14,710 nt of DNA from Candidatus Scatomorpha merdipullorum. Lineage in GTDB: Bacteria; Bacillota; Clostridia; Oscillospirales; Oscillospiraceae. Both the position numbers and the translations under genes were made by a program. Shown here piece by piece: positions 1 through 6,495 of this stretch. Position 1 is the stretch's first letter. Every line of letters begins with the position of its first letter. A model generated the notes under the pieces. The model was not told the DNA's origin. It ran no database searches and saw nothing but the letters and a program-made list of their open reading frames with translations. Location of the stretch: assembly GCA_018716795.1 (NCBI GenBank), contig DVJK01000018.1, positions 1 through 14,710 of the forward strand, given 5' to 3'.

Positions 1-1
1 G

Positions 2-49
2 GTCGCGGACGGCGTCCTCAGCGTCGTGGATGTGGTTAAAGGAGAGTAA
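2..49 (+). CDS. C-terminal end of an unidentified upstream gene (partial)
   Basis: Fifteen codons are open from the window edge to a TAA at 47-49 and read as an ordinary hydrophobic/charged C-terminus (VADGVLSVVDVVKGE). The stop lies two bases before the GreA-like start, and the ribosome binding site of that gene (AAAGGAGAG, 38-46) sits inside the last codons. This is typical of an operon. Too little is visible to name the product. The other two frames give arginine-rich or interrupted peptides, so this frame is the likeliest. Confidence 0.5.
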   Translation, partial: VADGVLSVVDVVKGE

Positions 50-51
50 AA

Positions 52-555
52 ATGTACGACGAACTCACGAAGGAAGACATAGAGAAGATGCGCGAGGAGC
101 TCGATTACCGCACGCGCGTGCTGCGGCCGCAGCTCATAGACGACGTCAAGACCGCCCGCGCCTTCGGCGACCTCAGCGAGAACTTCGAGTATAAGGCCGC
201 CAAGCGCGAGAAGAACCGCAACGACTCGCGCGTGCGCTATCTCGAGCGCATGATAAAGACCGCGCGCGTCATCTCCGGCGAGAGCGCCGGGGACGTCGCG
301 GGGCTTTACGACCAAGTGACCATCAGGGCGGAGGACGACGGCAGCGAGCGCGTCATAACCCTCGTCACCACCCTGCGCCAGAACGCGCCGGAGGGGCTTA
401 TAAGCAAGGAGTCGCCCGTCGGCAAGGCCGTCCTCGGCCGCCGCGCCGGCGAGCGCGTCTACGTCAAGCTCGGCGAAGACGACGGCTATTATCTCGACAT
501 CCTGAAGATACAAAAAGGCTCCGACGACGGCAGCATCCCGATACGCGGATATTGA
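52..555 (+). CDS. GreA/GreB-family transcription elongation factor
   Basis: The 167-residue protein has the two-part Gre layout. An N-terminal antiparallel coiled coil (about residues 5-75) carries the tip motif ARAFGDLSENFEYKAAK, with acidic residues D40 and E43 at the positions that hold Mg2+ in the RNA polymerase secondary channel. A C-terminal FKBP-like domain (about 80-155) contains SPVGKAVLGRRAGE, close to the GreA signature. Gre factors enter backtracked RNA polymerase and stimulate cleavage of the transcript 3' end. The usual length is about 157 residues, so this is full length with a slightly longer, polar C-terminus. The basic, asparagine-containing second helix (KREKNRNDSRVRYLERM) resembles a clostridial GreA-like subgroup rather than textbook GreA, so a paralogue is possible and no symbol is given. 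The ATG has a good AAAGGAGAG site five bases upstream. A strong terminator follows. Confidence 0.9.
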   Translation: MYDELTKEDIEKMREELDYRTRVLRPQLIDDVKTARAFGDLSENFEYKAAKREKNRNDSRVRYLERMIKTARVISGESAGDVAGLYDQVTIRAEDDGSERVITLVTTLRQNAPEGLISKESPVGKAVLGRRAGERVYVKLGEDDGYYLDILKIQKGSDDGSIPIRGY

Positions 556-587
556 GCGGAGCCACCGCCGCCACGAACGAGGCCTTG

Positions 588-616
588 AAAAGCTCCCTCT
601 CTCGAGGGAGCTTTTT
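588..616 (+). terminator. Rho-independent terminator after the GreA-like gene
   Basis: A perfect 12-bp inverted repeat (588-599 with 604-615, TCTC loop) is built on AAAAGCTCCCT/AGGGAGCTTTT and ends in five T residues. It lies 33 bases after the stop and isolates the GreA-like unit from the dapF promoter. Confidence 0.9.
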
Positions 617-647
617 CGCCCGGCGGGGTGGGTTTTTTATAATTTTG

Positions 648-676
648 TTGCATACGTGGGGCGAGTCGTATATAAT
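648..676 (+). promoter_or_regulatory. Sigma-A promoter of the dapF-dapL-nagB-glmM unit
   Basis: TTGCAT (648-653) and TATAAT (671-676) are separated by exactly 17 bases, a near-consensus housekeeping promoter. Transcription should begin near 683, giving a leader of roughly 45 bases before dapF. A second TATAAT at 638-643 overlaps the terminator tail but has no matching -35 box. Confidence 0.85.
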
Positions 677-727
677 TGTATAGGATAGCCGCGTTGCGGC
701 GAGTTGTACCAGATGGGAGTGACCATT

Positions 728-1567
728 ATGAAGTTCACAAAGATGCAAGGCTGCGGCAACGACTATATATACGTCAACTGCTTCGCCGAGGACCTGCCCG
801 AGGGCGAGAGGCCCGCGTTTTCGCGCAAGGTGTCCGACAGGCATTTCGGCGCTGGCAGCGACGGGCTCATCTGCATCTGCCCCTCGGATAAGGCCGATTT
901 TCTTATGGATATGTATAACGCCGACGGTTCGCGCGCCGAGATGTGCGGCAACGGCATCCGCTGTGTGGCGAAGTACGTCTTCGAGCGCGGCATGACCGAC
1001 AAGACCGTCATAGACGTCGAGACCGGCGCGGGCGTCAAGACGCTCTGGCTCAATGTCGACGACGGCAAGGTGGAGAGCGTGCGCGTCTGCATGGGCACGC
1101 CGGAGTTCGAGCCGGCCAAAATCCCCGTCGACGCCTCCGGCAGCGCCTTCATAGACCAGCCCGTCGAGGTCGGCGGCAACGTCTGGAACGTGACGGCCCT
1201 CTCCGTCGGGAACCCGCACGCGGTCGTTTTCGTCGATGACGTGGACTGGCTCGACCTGCCCAACCTCGGGCCCCTCTTCGAGAACCACCCGCTCTTCCCC
1301 GAGCGCGTGAACACGGAGTTTGTCCAGGTCGTCGACCGGAACACCCTCAAGATGCGCGTCTGGGAGCGCGGAAGCGGCGAGACCATGGCCTGCGGCACCG
1401 GCTCCACGGCGGCCCTCGCGGCGGCGGTGGTCAACGGCAGGTGCGAAAACTCCGCAAGGCTCATCCTGCGCGGCGGCGAGCTGCTTATCGAATGGGACCG
1501 CGACAAGAACCTCATATACATGACCGGCCCCGCGGTCACGGTTTACGACGGGGAACTTAAGATATAA
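728..1567 (+). CDS. dapF: Diaminopimelate epimerase
   Basis: Converts LL-diaminopimelate to meso-diaminopimelate, the lysine precursor and the usual third residue of the peptidoglycan stem, by a cofactor-independent two-base mechanism in the cytoplasm. The opening KMQGCGNDYI, the first catalytic loop NADGSRAEMCGNGIRC (C73) and the second, ETMACGTGSTAA (C222), are all intact. The two cysteines are the acid/base pair of this family. At 279 residues it is of normal length. The frame stays open back to a TTG at 704, but the ATG at 728 is chosen because GGGAG (714-718) stands nine bases upstream and the protein then starts MKFTKMQG as the family does. dapL follows after 15 bases, so the last two steps to meso-diaminopimelate are made together. 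Confidence 0.96.
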   Translation: MKFTKMQGCGNDYIYVNCFAEDLPEGERPAFSRKVSDRHFGAGSDGLICICPSDKADFLMDMYNADGSRAEMCGNGIRCVAKYVFERGMTDKTVIDVETGAGVKTLWLNVDDGKVESVRVCMGTPEFEPAKIPVDASGSAFIDQPVEVGGNVWNVTALSVGNPHAVVFVDDVDWLDLPNLGPLFENHPLFPERVNTEFVQVVDRNTLKMRVWERGSGETMACGTGSTAALAAAVVNGRCENSARLILRGGELLIEWDRDKNLIYMTGPAVTVYDGELKI

Positions 1568-1582
1568 GGCTCGAGGTGTGCT

Positions 1583-2794
1583 ATGCTCAAGCTCAACGAA
1601 AACTATCTGAAGCTGCCCGGCAGCTATCTCTTCGCGGAGATAGCGCGCCGCACGGCGGCGTACTCCGAGGCGCATCCGGATAAGCGCCTCATAAAGCTCG
1701 GCATCGGCGACGTCACGCTGCCCCTGCCCGCGGCGAGCGTCGAGGCGCTCAAGCGTGCGGCGGACGAGATGGGCGACAAGGCGACGTTCATGGGCTACGG
1801 CCCCTACGAGGGCTACGGCTTCCTGCGCGAGGCCATCGTGAAAAACGACTATCTGCCCCGCGGCGTGGAGATTTCGCCCGACGAGCTCTTTATCTCCGAC
1901 GGCGCGAAGTCCGACTGCGGCAACATCGGCGACATCTTCTCCGAGGACTGCACCGTCGCGGTCTGCGACCCGGTCTATCCCGTGTACATAGACGCGAACG
2001 CCATGGCCGGGCGCGCGGGCGACTACGCGGACGGCAGGTGGACGAACATAGTCTACATGCCCTGCACGGCGGAGAACGGCTTCTTCCCGGAGCTGCCCGG
2101 GCGCGTGCCCGACCTCATATACCTCTGCTTCCCGAACAACCCCACCGGCACGGCGGCGTCGAAGGAGCAGCTCAGGCCCTGGGTGGACTACGCGAACGAG
2201 CACGGCAGCGTCATACTCTACGACGCGGCCTACCGCGCGTACATCTCCGATCCGGAGCTGCCGAGGAGCATATACGAGATACCCGGCGCGGAGACCTGCG
2301 CGATAGAGTTCGGAAGCTTCTCCAAGACCGCGGGCTTCACCGGCACCCGCTGCGGCTGGACGGTCATTCCCCGCGCCCTCGTGCGCGGCGGCGAGAGCCT
2401 TTACGACATGTGGATGCGCCGCCAGTCGACGAAGTATAACGGCACCGCCTATGTCATACAGCGCGCCGCCGAGGCCATATACTCTCCCGAGGGCAGGGCC
2501 CAGGTCGCGGAGCTCATAGGCTATTATATGGAAAACGCCCGCGTGATACGCGAGGGGCTGGCCTCCGCGGGGCTCGAGGTCTACGGCGGGACCGACTCGC
2601 CCTATATCTGGTTCAGGGCCCCTGAGGGGCAGGGCAGCTGGGAGTTCTTCGACCGCCTGCTCGGCGAGGCCAACGTGGTCACGACGCCGGGCGCCGGCTT
2701 CGGGCCGAGCGGCGAGGGCTTCATCCGCCTCACCGCCTTCGGCGACGCGGAGAACACGCGCGAGGCCGTCGGGCGCATCAAAGCCATACTGTAA
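1583..2794 (+). CDS. dapL: LL-diaminopimelate aminotransferase
   Basis: A PLP-dependent fold-type I aminotransferase that converts tetrahydrodipicolinate to LL-diaminopimelate in one step with glutamate as amino donor, bypassing the succinylase and acetylase branches. The 403-residue length and the N-terminal NENYLKLPGSYLFAEIARR are characteristic of DapL. Also visible are the LGIGDVTLPLP segment, the GYGPYEGYGFLREAI substrate-side stretch, FPNNPTGT (N185-G189), DAAYRAYI, and the Schiff-base lysine K248 in SFSKTAGFTGTRCGW. The location directly after dapF supports the assignment over other aminotransferases: DapL makes the substrate of DapF. The start has AGGTG (1574-1578) upstream. nagB begins 12 bases after the stop, inside the same transcript. 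Confidence 0.95.
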   Translation: MLKLNENYLKLPGSYLFAEIARRTAAYSEAHPDKRLIKLGIGDVTLPLPAASVEALKRAADEMGDKATFMGYGPYEGYGFLREAIVKNDYLPRGVEISPDELFISDGAKSDCGNIGDIFSEDCTVAVCDPVYPVYIDANAMAGRAGDYADGRWTNIVYMPCTAENGFFPELPGRVPDLIYLCFPNNPTGTAASKEQLRPWVDYANEHGSVILYDAAYRAYISDPELPRSIYEIPGAETCAIEFGSFSKTAGFTGTRCGWTVIPRALVRGGESLYDMWMRRQSTKYNGTAYVIQRAAEAIYSPEGRAQVAELIGYYMENARVIREGLASAGLEVYGGTDSPYIWFRAPEGQGSWEFFDRLLGEANVVTTPGAGFGPSGEGFIRLTAFGDAENTREAVGRIKAIL

Positions 2795-2806
2795 GGAGCG
2801 AAAAGC

Positions 2807-3529
2807 ATGAAAGTCATAGTCGGAACGAAAGAGGAAGTCGTCAGGAAGGCCGCGCAGCGCTATGTCGAGCTTCTAAACCGCAAGCCGGAGGCCGTCCTGG
2901 GCCTCGCCACCGGCTCCACGCCGCTCGACCTCTACGCCGAGCTCGCCCGGCTCTGCGCCGAGGGGAAGCTGAGCTTCGCGAAGGCCAAAAGCTTCAACCT
3001 CGACGAGTACATCGGCCTCGAGGGCACGCACGACCAGAGCTACCGCTATTTCATGGACCACAACCTCTTTGAGCACATTGACATCCGGCCCGAGAACACC
3101 CACGTCCCCTCCGGCTTCGTCAAGGACGACGCCGAGGCGGAGCTCTACGACGCCGAGATTGCCGCCGCCGGCGGCGTCGACCTCCAGCTGCTGGGCATAG
3201 GCAACAACGGCCACATCGGCTTCAACGAGCCGCTGACGCCCTTCACCTCGCTCACGCACATCGTCAAGCTCACCGAGAGCACCCGCGAGGCGAACAAGCG
3301 CTTTTTCAACAGCATAGACGAGGTGCCGACGCATGCGGTCACCATGGGCATACACACGGTCATGCTCGCCAAGAGCATCATACTCATGGCCTTCGGCACG
3401 GGAAAGGCCGAGATAATCAAGGCCACCGTCGAGGGGAGGCCGACCATCTCCGTCCCGGCCAGCCTTCTGCAGCTGCACGAGGACGTCGAGGTCTACCTCG
3501 ACCATGACGCGGCCAGCCTGCTCTCATAA
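2807..3529 (+). CDS. nagB: Glucosamine-6-phosphate deaminase
   Basis: Reversibly converts glucosamine 6-phosphate and water to fructose 6-phosphate and ammonia. The 240-residue length matches the short Firmicutes form; the E. coli enzyme, about 266 residues, has an extra C-terminal part. Signatures are GLATGSTP (residues 32-39, phosphate loop), SFNLDEY (D66, E67; D66 corresponds to the proton-transfer Asp72 of E. coli) and GIGNNGHIGFNEP (130-142) with H136 and E141. N134 stands where E. coli has Asp141; Firmicutes homologues also carry Asn there as far as I recall. The ribosome binding site AAGGAG (2793-2798) overlaps the dapL stop. Although the family is usually catabolic, this gene lies between diaminopimelate genes and glmM, so it could balance or even supply amino sugar for cell-wall synthesis; that is inference. 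Confidence 0.93.
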   Translation: MKVIVGTKEEVVRKAAQRYVELLNRKPEAVLGLATGSTPLDLYAELARLCAEGKLSFAKAKSFNLDEYIGLEGTHDQSYRYFMDHNLFEHIDIRPENTHVPSGFVKDDAEAELYDAEIAAAGGVDLQLLGIGNNGHIGFNEPLTPFTSLTHIVKLTESTREANKRFFNSIDEVPTHAVTMGIHTVMLAKSIILMAFGTGKAEIIKATVEGRPTISVPASLLQLHEDVEVYLDHDAASLLS

Positions 3530-3545
3530 AGTCTAATCCGTATTA

Positions 3546-3568
3546 CGGCCCGCATTTTCTGCGGGCCG
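3546..3568 (+). other. Stem-loop between nagB and glmM
   Basis: A perfect 9-bp GC-rich stem (CGGCCCGCA 3546-3554 with TGCGGGCCG 3560-3568, loop TTTTC) lies 16 bases after nagB. It is followed by CGCGTCCGTTTA rather than a T-run, so it is a poor intrinsic terminator. It may be a partial terminator, an RNA processing or stability element, or a pause site that lowers glmM expression relative to nagB. Confidence 0.6.
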
Positions 3569-3598
3569 CGCGTCCGTTTATTGGAGGAACAGCAACTT

Positions 3599-4951
3599 AT
3601 GTCAAAATATTTCGGAACTGACGGCTTCCGCGGGGAAGCCAACGTCGACCTGACGGCGGAGCACGCCTTCAAGATAGGCCGCTTCATCGGCTGGTACTAC
3701 GGCCGCGAGCACCGCGCCAGGATAGTCATAGGCAAGGACACCCGCCGCTCGAGCTATATGTTCGAGTACGCGCTCTCCGCCGGGCTTATGAGCTCCGGCG
3801 CGGACGCCTACCTGCTGCACGTCACCACCACGCCCAGCGTGAGCTATATCGCCCGCGTGGACGACTTCGACTGCGGCGTCATGATAAGCGCGAGCCACAA
3901 CCCCTATCACGACAACGGCATAAAGCTCATAAACGCCCAGGGCGAGAAGATGGAGGAGAGCGTCCTTGACGAGATAGAGGCCTACATCGACGGCCTCAGG
4001 CCGGAGCCGCCCCTCGCCTCCGGCGCGGACATAGGCCGCACGATTGACTACGCCGCGGGCCGCAACCGCTATATCGGCTATCTCATAAGCCTCTCCACGC
4101 ACTCCTACAAGGGCGTGAAGGTCGGCCTCGACTGCGCCAACGGCAGCACCTGGATGATAGCCAAGAGCGTCTTCGACGCCCTGGGCGCGGACACCTACGT
4201 GATTGGCAACAGACCCGACGGGCTCAACATCAACGTCGACTGCGGCTCGACGCACATTGCCGCGCTGCAGAAGCTCGTTTCGGAGAACGGCCTCGACGTC
4301 GGCTTCGCCTTCGACGGCGACGCGGACCGCTGCCTCGCCGTCGACGAGAAGGGCAATTACGTCTCCGGCGACGAGATTATGTACCTCTGCGCGCGCCACA
4401 TGGCCGAGCGCGGAAGGCTTGACAACAACACCCTCGTCACCACGGTCATGAGCAATTTCGGGCTTTACAAGGCTCTGGACGAGATTGGGATAAAGTACGA
4501 GAAGACCGCCGTCGGCGACAAGTACGTCTGGGAAAATATGCGCGAAAACGGCCATATCATAGGCGGCGAGCAGAGCGGGCACATCATCTTCTCCAAATAC
4601 GCCACCACGGGCGACGGGCTCATAACCGCGCTCAAGGTCATGCAGGTCATGCTGGACAGCAAGCTGCCGCTCAGCAAGCTGGCGGAGCCGGTTACCATAT
4701 ACCCGCAGGTGCTCAAGAACGTCATTGTCGACGACAAGGACGGCACGATGGCCGACGCCGCCGTGCAGGAGAGCGTCAGGAAGGTCGAGGCGGAGCTCGG
4801 CGGCACGGGCCGCGTCCTGCTTCGCAAGAGCGGTACGGAGCCGGTGCTGCGCGTCATGGCCGAGGCCGAGACGGACGAGCGCTGCGAGGCCGCCGTGGAC
4901 GAGATAATTGAGTCCATGCGTACAAGCGGCCACCTTGTGAGGGTGAAATGA
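3599..4951 (+). CDS. glmM: Phosphoglucosamine mutase
   Basis: Interconverts glucosamine 6-phosphate and glucosamine 1-phosphate, the step before UDP-GlcNAc formation. The 450-residue protein starts SKYFGTDGFRGEAN, the family's opening, and has four alpha-D-phosphohexomutase domains. The phosphoserine loop is MISASHNPYHDNGIK with S99 as the phosphorylated serine. The Mg2+ loop is FDGDADR (D239, D241, D243). The sugar-binding loop is GGEQSGH, and the phosphate-binding C-terminal loop is RKSGTEPVLR (R409 onward). The frame opens at a TTG (3581), but the ATG at 3599 gives the family N-terminus and follows GGAGG (3583-3587) at a slightly long 11-base spacing. The stop overlaps the start of the next gene, so the mutase is coupled to the putative acetyltransferase that would use its product. 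Confidence 0.96.
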   Translation: MSKYFGTDGFRGEANVDLTAEHAFKIGRFIGWYYGREHRARIVIGKDTRRSSYMFEYALSAGLMSSGADAYLLHVTTTPSVSYIARVDDFDCGVMISASHNPYHDNGIKLINAQGEKMEESVLDEIEAYIDGLRPEPPLASGADIGRTIDYAAGRNRYIGYLISLSTHSYKGVKVGLDCANGSTWMIAKSVFDALGADTYVIGNRPDGLNINVDCGSTHIAALQKLVSENGLDVGFAFDGDADRCLAVDEKGNYVSGDEIMYLCARHMAERGRLDNNTLVTTVMSNFGLYKALDEIGIKYEKTAVGDKYVWENMRENGHIIGGEQSGHIIFSKYATTGDGLITALKVMQVMLDSKLPLSKLAEPVTIYPQVLKNVIVDDKDGTMADAAVQESVRKVEAELGGTGRVLLRKSGTEPVLRVMAEAETDERCEAAVDEIIESMRTSGHLVRVK

Positions 4952-5610
4952 TGTACAAAATTGAAGATTTGCTGGATCTCTCCCACACTATCGCCGCGAA
5001 GCTTTTCGAGGGGAAAACCTATCCCTGGGAGGCGCTGGCGGACATAAAGGGCTTCATCCTCGCCCTGGGCCCGGCGCTCCCGGCGGAGGAGTTCGACCAC
5101 CCGGCCGAGGGCGTCTGGATTGCGAAGGACGCCGAGGTCTTCCCCTCGGCGTACATAGGCGCGCCCTGCATCATCGACCACAACGCCGAGGTGCGCCACT
5201 GCGCCTTCATACGCGGCAGCGCGATAGTGGGCAAAAACTGCGTCGTCGGCAACAGCGTGGAGCTCAAGAACGTCGTCCTCTTCGACAACGTGCAGACCCC
5301 GCACTACAACTATGTGGGCGACAGCATCCTAGGCTATAAATCCCATATGGGCGCGGGCTCCATCACCTCCAACGTGAAGAGCGACAAGACCCTCGTCGTC
5401 GTCAAAAACGGCGCGGAGCGGATGGAGACGGGGCTCAAGAAGTTCGGCGCGGTCCTGGGCGACCACGTTGAGGTCGGCTGCAACAGCGTGCTGAACCCCG
5501 GCTGCGTCCTGGGCAGGGGCGTGAGCGTTTACCCGACAAGCTCGGTGCGCGGCGTCGTCCCCGAGGGCTGCATATACAAGAGCGCCGAGGCGATAATTCC
5601 CCGGGCTTGA
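4948..5610 (+). CDS. Left-handed beta-helix acetyltransferase, stand-alone GlmU C-terminal-domain-like
   Basis: A 220-residue hexapeptide-repeat protein. Repeats of the I-G/V-x-x-A/C type run from about residue 67 to 210 (AYIGAPCIIDHNAEVRHCAF, GSAIVGKNCVVGNSVELKNV). The segment TPHYNYVGDSILG...HMGAGSITSN lines up with the GlmU acetyltransferase region, placing H119 at the catalytic His363 of E. coli GlmU. An N-terminal uridylyltransferase domain is absent; instead there are about 60 mostly helical residues. The ATGA overlap with glmM and the retained histidine suggest that it acetylates glucosamine 1-phosphate to GlcNAc-1-P, but similar proteins are often labelled only UDP-GlcNAc pyrophosphorylase-related and the acceptor is not proven. 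An ATG at 4951 is an equally possible start. The unit ends at the terminator at 5627. Confidence 0.75.
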   Translation: MMYKIEDLLDLSHTIAAKLFEGKTYPWEALADIKGFILALGPALPAEEFDHPAEGVWIAKDAEVFPSAYIGAPCIIDHNAEVRHCAFIRGSAIVGKNCVVGNSVELKNVVLFDNVQTPHYNYVGDSILGYKSHMGAGSITSNVKSDKTLVVVKNGAERMETGLKKFGAVLGDHVEVGCNSVLNPGCVLGRGVSVYPTSSVRGVVPEGCIYKSAEAIIPRA

Positions 5611-5626
5611 GGCTTATTTTCGCCCT

Positions 5627-5651
5627 CGGGTGTTGCTAAACGCCCGGTTTT
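5627..5651 (+). terminator. Intrinsic terminator of the glmM unit, overlapping the rpe promoter
   Basis: An 8-bp stem (CGGGTGTT 5627-5634 with AACGCCCG 5639-5646, one G-U pair, GCTA loop) is followed by G and four T residues. It is 16 bases after the preceding stop. Its loop and inner stem contain the -35 box of the following promoter. Confidence 0.55.
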
Positions 5652-5661
5652 GGGTTATAAT
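5633..5661 (+). promoter_or_regulatory. Sigma-A promoter of rpe-recR
   Basis: TTGCTA (5633-5638) and TATAAT (5656-5661) stand exactly 17 bases apart. The predicted start near 5668 leaves an unusually long, GC-rich leader of about 135 bases before rpe. Confidence 0.8.
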
Positions 5662-5680
5662 AATAATGTTTCGTGATAAA

Positions 5681-5780
5681 CGGCGCGCCGCTGGAGGCCC
5701 GAGGCAGATGTGACCGGGGCCCCCTATATGAAGGCATCAGGCGCGCGCCGCCGCCTTTTCCAGCTTACGCGGCGGGCCTG
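5681..5780 (+). other. Structured GC-rich 5' leader of rpe
   Basis: CGGCGCGC (5681-5688) is complementary to GCGCGCCG (5743-5750) and would close a 54-base internal region that itself holds GGCCC/GGGCC partners (about 5696-5722). The 3' strand of this stem runs into CCGCC and TTTT (about 5754-5759). A competing hairpin of CCGCC with GGCGG (about 5750-5775) ends close to the ribosome binding site. I do not recognise a known riboswitch class. The open reading frame through this region starts far from any good ribosome site and continues out of frame through rpe, so it is not called. Confidence 0.35.
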
Positions 5781-5803
5781 TACGCCGTTACGGAGGTGTG
5801 CCG

Positions 5804-6472
5804 ATGATAAAAATAGCTCCCTCTATCCTCGCGGCCGACTTTGCAAAGCTCGGCAGCGAGGTCGACCAGGTTGCCGCCGCAGGGGCGGATTGGCTGCATA
5901 TAGACGTCATGGACGGCAAGTTCGTGCCGAATATCTCGCTGGGCTTCCCGGTCATAAAGTGCCTGCGCAAGCGCACGGACCTGTTTTTCGACGTCCACCT
6001 GATGGTCGAGGCGCCGAGGCGCTTCGCCGCGCGCTTTTGCGACGAGGGCGCGGACATGCTGACCGTCCACGTCGAGGCGGACGAGCCGCAGTATCTCATC
6101 GAGGCCCTGCGCACGATACACTCGCGCGGGAAGCTCGCCGGGCTTGCGATAAAGCCCTCGACGCCGGGCGGCATAGTCCTGCCCTTCCTCGAATACCTGG
6201 ACATGGTCCTGGTCATGACGGTCGAGCCGGGCTTCGGCGGGCAGAGCCTGCGCCAGGAGACGCTGGCCAAGATGCGCGGCGTGCGCGCGCTGATAGATCA
6301 GTATAAGCCCGGCTGCGAGCTCGAGGTCGACGGCGGCGTGGACATACACACGGCGCCGCTGGTCGTTGACTCCGGGGCGAGCGTCCTGGTCGCGGGCAGC
6401 GCCGTCTTCGGCCGCACGGACCGCGCGGCGGCGATGGACGAGCTGCGCATGGCGGCCGCGGTCAAAGCATAA
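5804..6472 (+). CDS. rpe: Ribulose-phosphate 3-epimerase
   Basis: Interconverts ribulose 5-phosphate and xylulose 5-phosphate in the pentose phosphate pathway. The 222-residue TIM barrel shows every family landmark: KIAPSILAADFAKLG at the start, HIDVMDGKFVPN (H32 and D34, metal ligands and D34 also a catalytic base), DVHLMVE (H65, metal), the VEPGFGGQ loop, and EVDGGV (D176, metal and second catalytic aspartate), ending in the phosphate-binding VAGSAVF. A GTG at 5798 extends the frame by two codons, but it sits one base from GGAGG (5792-5796); the ATG at 5804 has proper spacing and gives the usual MIKIAPSIL start. recR follows after 23 bases in the same unit, with no obvious functional link. 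Confidence 0.96.
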   Translation: MIKIAPSILAADFAKLGSEVDQVAAAGADWLHIDVMDGKFVPNISLGFPVIKCLRKRTDLFFDVHLMVEAPRRFAARFCDEGADMLTVHVEADEPQYLIEALRTIHSRGKLAGLAIKPSTPGGIVLPFLEYLDMVLVMTVEPGFGGQSLRQETLAKMRGVRALIDQYKPGCELEVDGGVDIHTAPLVVDSGASVLVAGSAVFGRTDRAAAMDELRMAAAVKA

Positions 6473-6495
6473 AATACGCAAGGAATGTAGTTTGA

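Noticed and set aside
464..2203. A 579-codon open frame on the minus strand, and similar long antisense frames at 3602-4933, 7334-9031, 11012-12484 and 12499-13908
   Set aside because: They lie opposite well-supported genes, are rich in Ala, Val, Arg and Asp in patterns mirroring the sense codons, have no family motifs, and follow from GC-rich third positions in the real genes.
5710..6306. A 198-codon plus-strand frame starting in the rpe leader
   Set aside because: It overlaps rpe in another frame, is strongly Arg/Gly/Ala biased, and has no ribosome binding site.
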